7,774 bases of DNA from Halanaerobiales bacterium (GTDB taxonomy: Bacteria > Bacillota_F > Halanaerobiia > Halanaerobiales > DTU029), in contig JADQBV010000390.1 in NCBI GenBank assembly GCA_016278415.1, forward strand, positions 1-7,774, in the 5' to 3' direction. Positions 6,304-7,774 of the stretch are shown in pieces (the first letter of the stretch is position 1; each line of letters opens with the position of its first letter). The position numbers and the translations under genes are program-made. Below the pieces are notes generated by a model. The model had not been told where the DNA came from, made no database searches, and was given only the letters and a program-made list of their open reading frames with translations.

Positions 6304-6756
6304 ATGTTAAGGCTTATATTATTTTTTACGATTATACCTCTTCTGGAAATAACATTACTAATGAAAATAAGTCAATCTTTTGGAATTTTTTATACTGTTT
6401 TATTAGTAGGAATAACCGGACTAGTCGGGGCAGTTCTTAGTAAGAAGCAAGGTACATCTGTAATTATAAAAATCAAAGAATCCTTAAATGACGGTATGAT
6501 GCCAGCGAATAGTCTGATAGATGGTCTCTTGATTTTAATTGGAGGAATATTATTAATAACACCCGGTATATTTACTGATTTGGGAGGCTTTTGTTGCATA
6601 ATTCCATTTACCCGTAAGAAAATAAAGAAATTAACCAAAAACAAATTAAATAATTTGATAAGTACTGGCACCTTTCAATTTTCCGAAACTAATAGCCAGG
6701 AAACTAGAGAAGTAAATATATATAAAGACTCAGATTCTGTTGAGAATGACAATTAA
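6304..6756 (+). CDS. fxsA: FxsA family cytoplasmic membrane protein
   Basis: A small inner-membrane protein (150 residues from the chosen start). FxsA homologues have about 120-190 residues. The E. coli protein, when overproduced, relieves phage T7 exclusion by F plasmid PifA; its native role is unknown. Visible are a first hydrophobic helix with PLLEI, a second (GIFYTVLLVGITGLVGAVLSKKQG) ending in basic residues, the ANSLIDGLLILIGGILLITPGIFTD block that is the family hallmark, and a polar, charged cytoplasmic tail from about residue 100. The start at 6304 is chosen by spacing to AAAGGAG (6287-6293) and because family members start ML..-hydrophobic; ATGs at 6295 and 6298 would add 3 or 2 residues. 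The upstream terminator and a weak -10 (TATACT, 6252-6257) suggest its own transcript, but no clear -35 is visible. It shares a downstream terminator with convergent abrB. Confidence 0.9.
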   Translation: MLRLILFFTIIPLLEITLLMKISQSFGIFYTVLLVGITGLVGAVLSKKQGTSVIIKIKESLNDGMMPANSLIDGLLILIGGILLITPGIFTDLGGFCCIIPFTRKKIKKLTKNKLNNLISTGTFQFSETNSQETREVNIYKDSDSVENDN

Positions 6757-6809
6757 AAAACCGCAAGTTCATGATTAGCTGACTCATATCATGATACCTG
6801 CGGTTTTTT
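6755..6809. terminator. Bidirectional terminator between fxsA and abrB
   Basis: A long hairpin: the left arm (6755-6775) starts with AAAAAACCGCA and ends with TCATGAT. The right arm (6788-6809) mirrors it, from ATCATGA to TGCGGTTTTTT, with one mismatch and one bulge. The loop is 12 nt (6776-6787). A six-base run of A on the left and of T on the right makes it a valid intrinsic terminator on both strands. The fxsA stop codon overlaps its first bases. Confidence 0.93.
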
Positions 6810-6842
6810 CTATATTCTTAAAATATATGTGTTCTTATTTTT

Positions 6843-7094
6843 TTATGCAGATTCTTCAGTAGCCATTTCTTTCAGGCAGTCCTGACATATTACTTTCCTT
6901 TTGTACTCAATTGTTTTTTCTGCACTTCCACAAAAAATACATGCTGGTTGATATTTTTTAAGTATAACAGTATCTTCATCAACATATATCTCCATAGGGT
7001 CTTTTTTATCAATATTCATGGTTTTACGTAATTCTTTCGGAAGTACAATTCTTCCTAAATCGTCAATTTTCCTTACAATACCAGTAGCTTTCAT
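6843..7094 (-). CDS. abrB: AbrB-family transition-state regulator with C-terminal CxxC pair
   Basis: An 83-residue DNA-binding protein. The N-terminal swapped-hairpin AbrB domain (residues 1-48) is very close to Bacillus AbrB: GIVRKIDDLGRIVLPKELRKTM (5-26), then DPMEIYVDEDTVILKKY. AbrB proteins repress stationary-phase, sporulation and secondary-metabolism genes during growth and are themselves repressed by Spo0A~P. The C-terminal part has C52-xx-C55 and C70-xx-C73, a four-cysteine, probably zinc-binding arrangement seen in clostridial AbrB proteins but not in B. subtilis AbrB (94 residues). The ATG at 7092-7094 follows AAGGAGGG (7103-7110) by 8 nt. The promoter is perfect consensus with a leader of under 20 nt, and Spo0A-box-like sites lie upstream. 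SpoVT-like paralogues share the N-terminal domain, but the length and the cysteine tail fit AbrB. Confidence 0.93.
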   Translation of the reverse strand: MKATGIVRKIDDLGRIVLPKELRKTMNIDKKDPMEIYVDEDTVILKKYQPACIFCGSAEKTIEYKRKVICQDCLKEMATEESA

Positions 7095-7117
7095 ATGTAA
7101 TTCCCTCCTTTTTTCTT

Positions 7118-7146
7118 ATTATAGCAAATTTTGGTTTACGTGTCAA
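7118..7146 (-). promoter_or_regulatory. Consensus sigma-A promoter of abrB
   Basis: Minus strand: perfect TTGACA (7141-7146), 17-bp spacer, perfect TATAAT (7118-7123). The start site would be near 7111, directly in front of the AAGGAGGG, so the leader is very short. Such a strong promoter implies control by repression, as known for abrB in Bacillus. Confidence 0.92.
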
Positions 7147-7163
7147 TATATTTTGTTATCTTT

Positions 7164-7170
7164 TGACGAA
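7164..7170 (+). promoter_or_regulatory. Possible Spo0A box (0A box) upstream of abrB
   Basis: TGACGAA fits the core 0A-box consensus TGNCGAA. It is centred about 55 bp upstream of the predicted abrB start. In B. subtilis the repressing boxes lie downstream of the abrB start, so the geometry differs. A 7-mer match in AT-rich DNA is only suggestive. Confidence 0.4.
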
Positions 7171-7297
7171 AATTATATTATTATCCATTTTACTAAAACC
7201 GTTTAGTTGCTGTAATTGCTTATATTATTAAAATTTGAAATATATTACGAGGAATGGAAAATTTTATCCAAATATATTATACATTAATATTAGATAT

Positions 7298-7306
7298 TTT
7301 GTCAAA
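7298..7306 (+). promoter_or_regulatory. Possible Spo0A box, full 9-mer match
   Basis: TTTGTCAAA matches the extended Spo0A consensus TTTGTCRAA at all nine positions. It lies about 190 bp upstream of the abrB start. No rightward gene starts nearby, so abrB is the only visible candidate target. Confidence 0.4.
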
Positions 7307-7396
7307 TTATATTTTATTTTGGCGTATTTTTAAAGATTGCAAGTTAAACTACAAGTTATAATTTTTTCTTCTGATATGAAACGAATTTTTCTTAGC

Positions 7397-7425
7397 AAAA
7401 AAAAGACAACTGCTACACAGCTGCC
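7397..7425 (-). terminator. Intrinsic terminator of nusB
   Basis: Minus strand: GGCAGCTG (7418-7425) pairs with CAGTTGTC (7405-7412), 8 bp including two G-U pairs. The loop is TGTAG, followed by eight Ts (7397-7404). It lies about 70 nt beyond the nusB stop and separates nusB from abrB. Confidence 0.85.
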
Positions 7426-7494
7426 TTAATCAGAATAATATTTTCAGAAGACAAATCTTTCTATATCTTATACTTTAGAATCTAGGCTTGACCT

Positions 7495-7774
7495 TTAACT
7501 ATTTATCTTAGCTAAAATTCCATTTATAAATCTAGCAGACTTTTCCTCAGCATATTCTTTAGCAATTTCAACTGCTTCATTTATTACTACACCAACAGGA
7601 ACATCCTGAATCATTTCATATAGAGCAATTCTAATTATATTCCTATCGATATATGGCATTCTCTTAATATCCCAATCAATAGCCTGTTGGTTAATTCTCT
7701 TATCATATTTTTCTATGTCATTTACTACTCCAGATACTAATCCTTCAAAATAATAACGGTCATCATCACTTAAT
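7495..7774 (-). CDS. nusB: Transcription antitermination factor NusB (C-terminal part only)
   Basis: The last 92 codons plus stop are present; the gene enters from the right edge, so the start is not seen. NusB, with NusE (ribosomal protein S10), binds boxA RNA and supports rRNA antitermination in the cytoplasm. The visible end has the family's strongest blocks: YYFEGLVSGVV, then IDRNIIRIALYEM, then VPVGVVINEAVEIAKEY and EKSARFINGILAKI just before the TAA (7495-7497). In Firmicutes nusB often sits with asp23-like and folD/xseA genes. Here nothing continues downstream: its own terminator follows and abrB is a separate unit. Confidence 0.95.
   Translation of the reverse strand, partial: LSDDDRYYFEGLVSGVVNDIEKYDKRINQQAIDWDIKRMPYIDRNIIRIALYEMIQDVPVGVVINEAVEIAKEYAEEKSARFINGILAKINS

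Larger units (their letters stand above)
7095..7494. other. Intergenic region between abrB and nusB
   Basis: A 400-bp, very AT-rich gap. It holds the abrB ribosome binding site and consensus promoter (7118-7146), two Spo0A-box-like sites (7164-7170, 7298-7306), a 35-codon open frame of doubtful meaning (7254-7361), a short direct repeat CAAGTTA (7340-7346, 7352-7358), and the nusB terminator (7397-7425) flanked by an 8-bp inverted repeat. No further gene is supported. Confidence 0.6.

Noticed and set aside
6390..6671. 93-codon minus-strand open frame
   Set aside because: It is fully antisense to fxsA, whose family motifs establish the plus strand as coding.
7018..7206. 62-codon plus-strand open frame
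   Set aside because: It runs antisense across the abrB start and its promoter; no support.

Overview
The window looks like chromosomal DNA from a low-GC, anaerobic, endospore-forming Firmicute. Evidence for this is the AT-rich sequence with strong AGGAGG-type ribosome binding sites, an AbrB transition-state regulator, Spo0A-box and sigma-H/sigma-K-like promoter motifs, a probable spore-coat-associated ferritin-like protein, and an oxygen-sensitive indolepyruvate:ferredoxin oxidoreductase. The genus cannot be settled from the sequence alone; Clostridia- or Halanaerobiia/Natranaerobiia-type lineages fit.

Left third (1-3300, minus strand): a three-gene aryl-acid module, read right to left. It holds a sodium:solute symporter (SSS family), a PaaK-type arylacetate-CoA ligase that overlaps it by an ATGA junction, and, after a 194-bp gap with its own sigma-A promoter, the start of iorA (cut by the window edge). 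By established biochemistry, arylacetate-CoA ligase plus IOR interconverts aryl acids, arylacetyl-CoAs and aryl-pyruvates. The symporter plausibly imports or exports the aryl acid. A sigma-H-like promoter and a duplicated 18-19-bp motif lie in front of the symporter.

Centre (3300-5660): a tRNA-Leu(CAG) gene on the plus strand, with a near-consensus promoter and an intrinsic terminator. Convergent to it is a two-transmembrane GGDEF diguanylate cyclase with an intact catalytic motif and an intact inhibitory I-site. The cyclase has a second sigma-H-like promoter whose element spacing is identical to that of the symporter promoter.

Right part (5660-7774): a ferritin-like, probably spore-associated protein behind a sigma-K-like promoter, closed by a clear terminator; an FxsA-family membrane protein; a shared bidirectional terminator; abrB (minus strand) behind a perfect TTGACA-17-TATAAT promoter with Spo0A-box-like sites upstream; and the 3' end of nusB (minus strand) with its own terminator.

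The common thread is probably stationary-phase and sporulation control (Spo0A, AbrB, sigma-H, sigma-K). It seems to touch an aryl-acid operon and a c-di-GMP synthase as well as a spore protein. The individual gene families are known; the possible wiring is the new part, and it rests on motif matches only.
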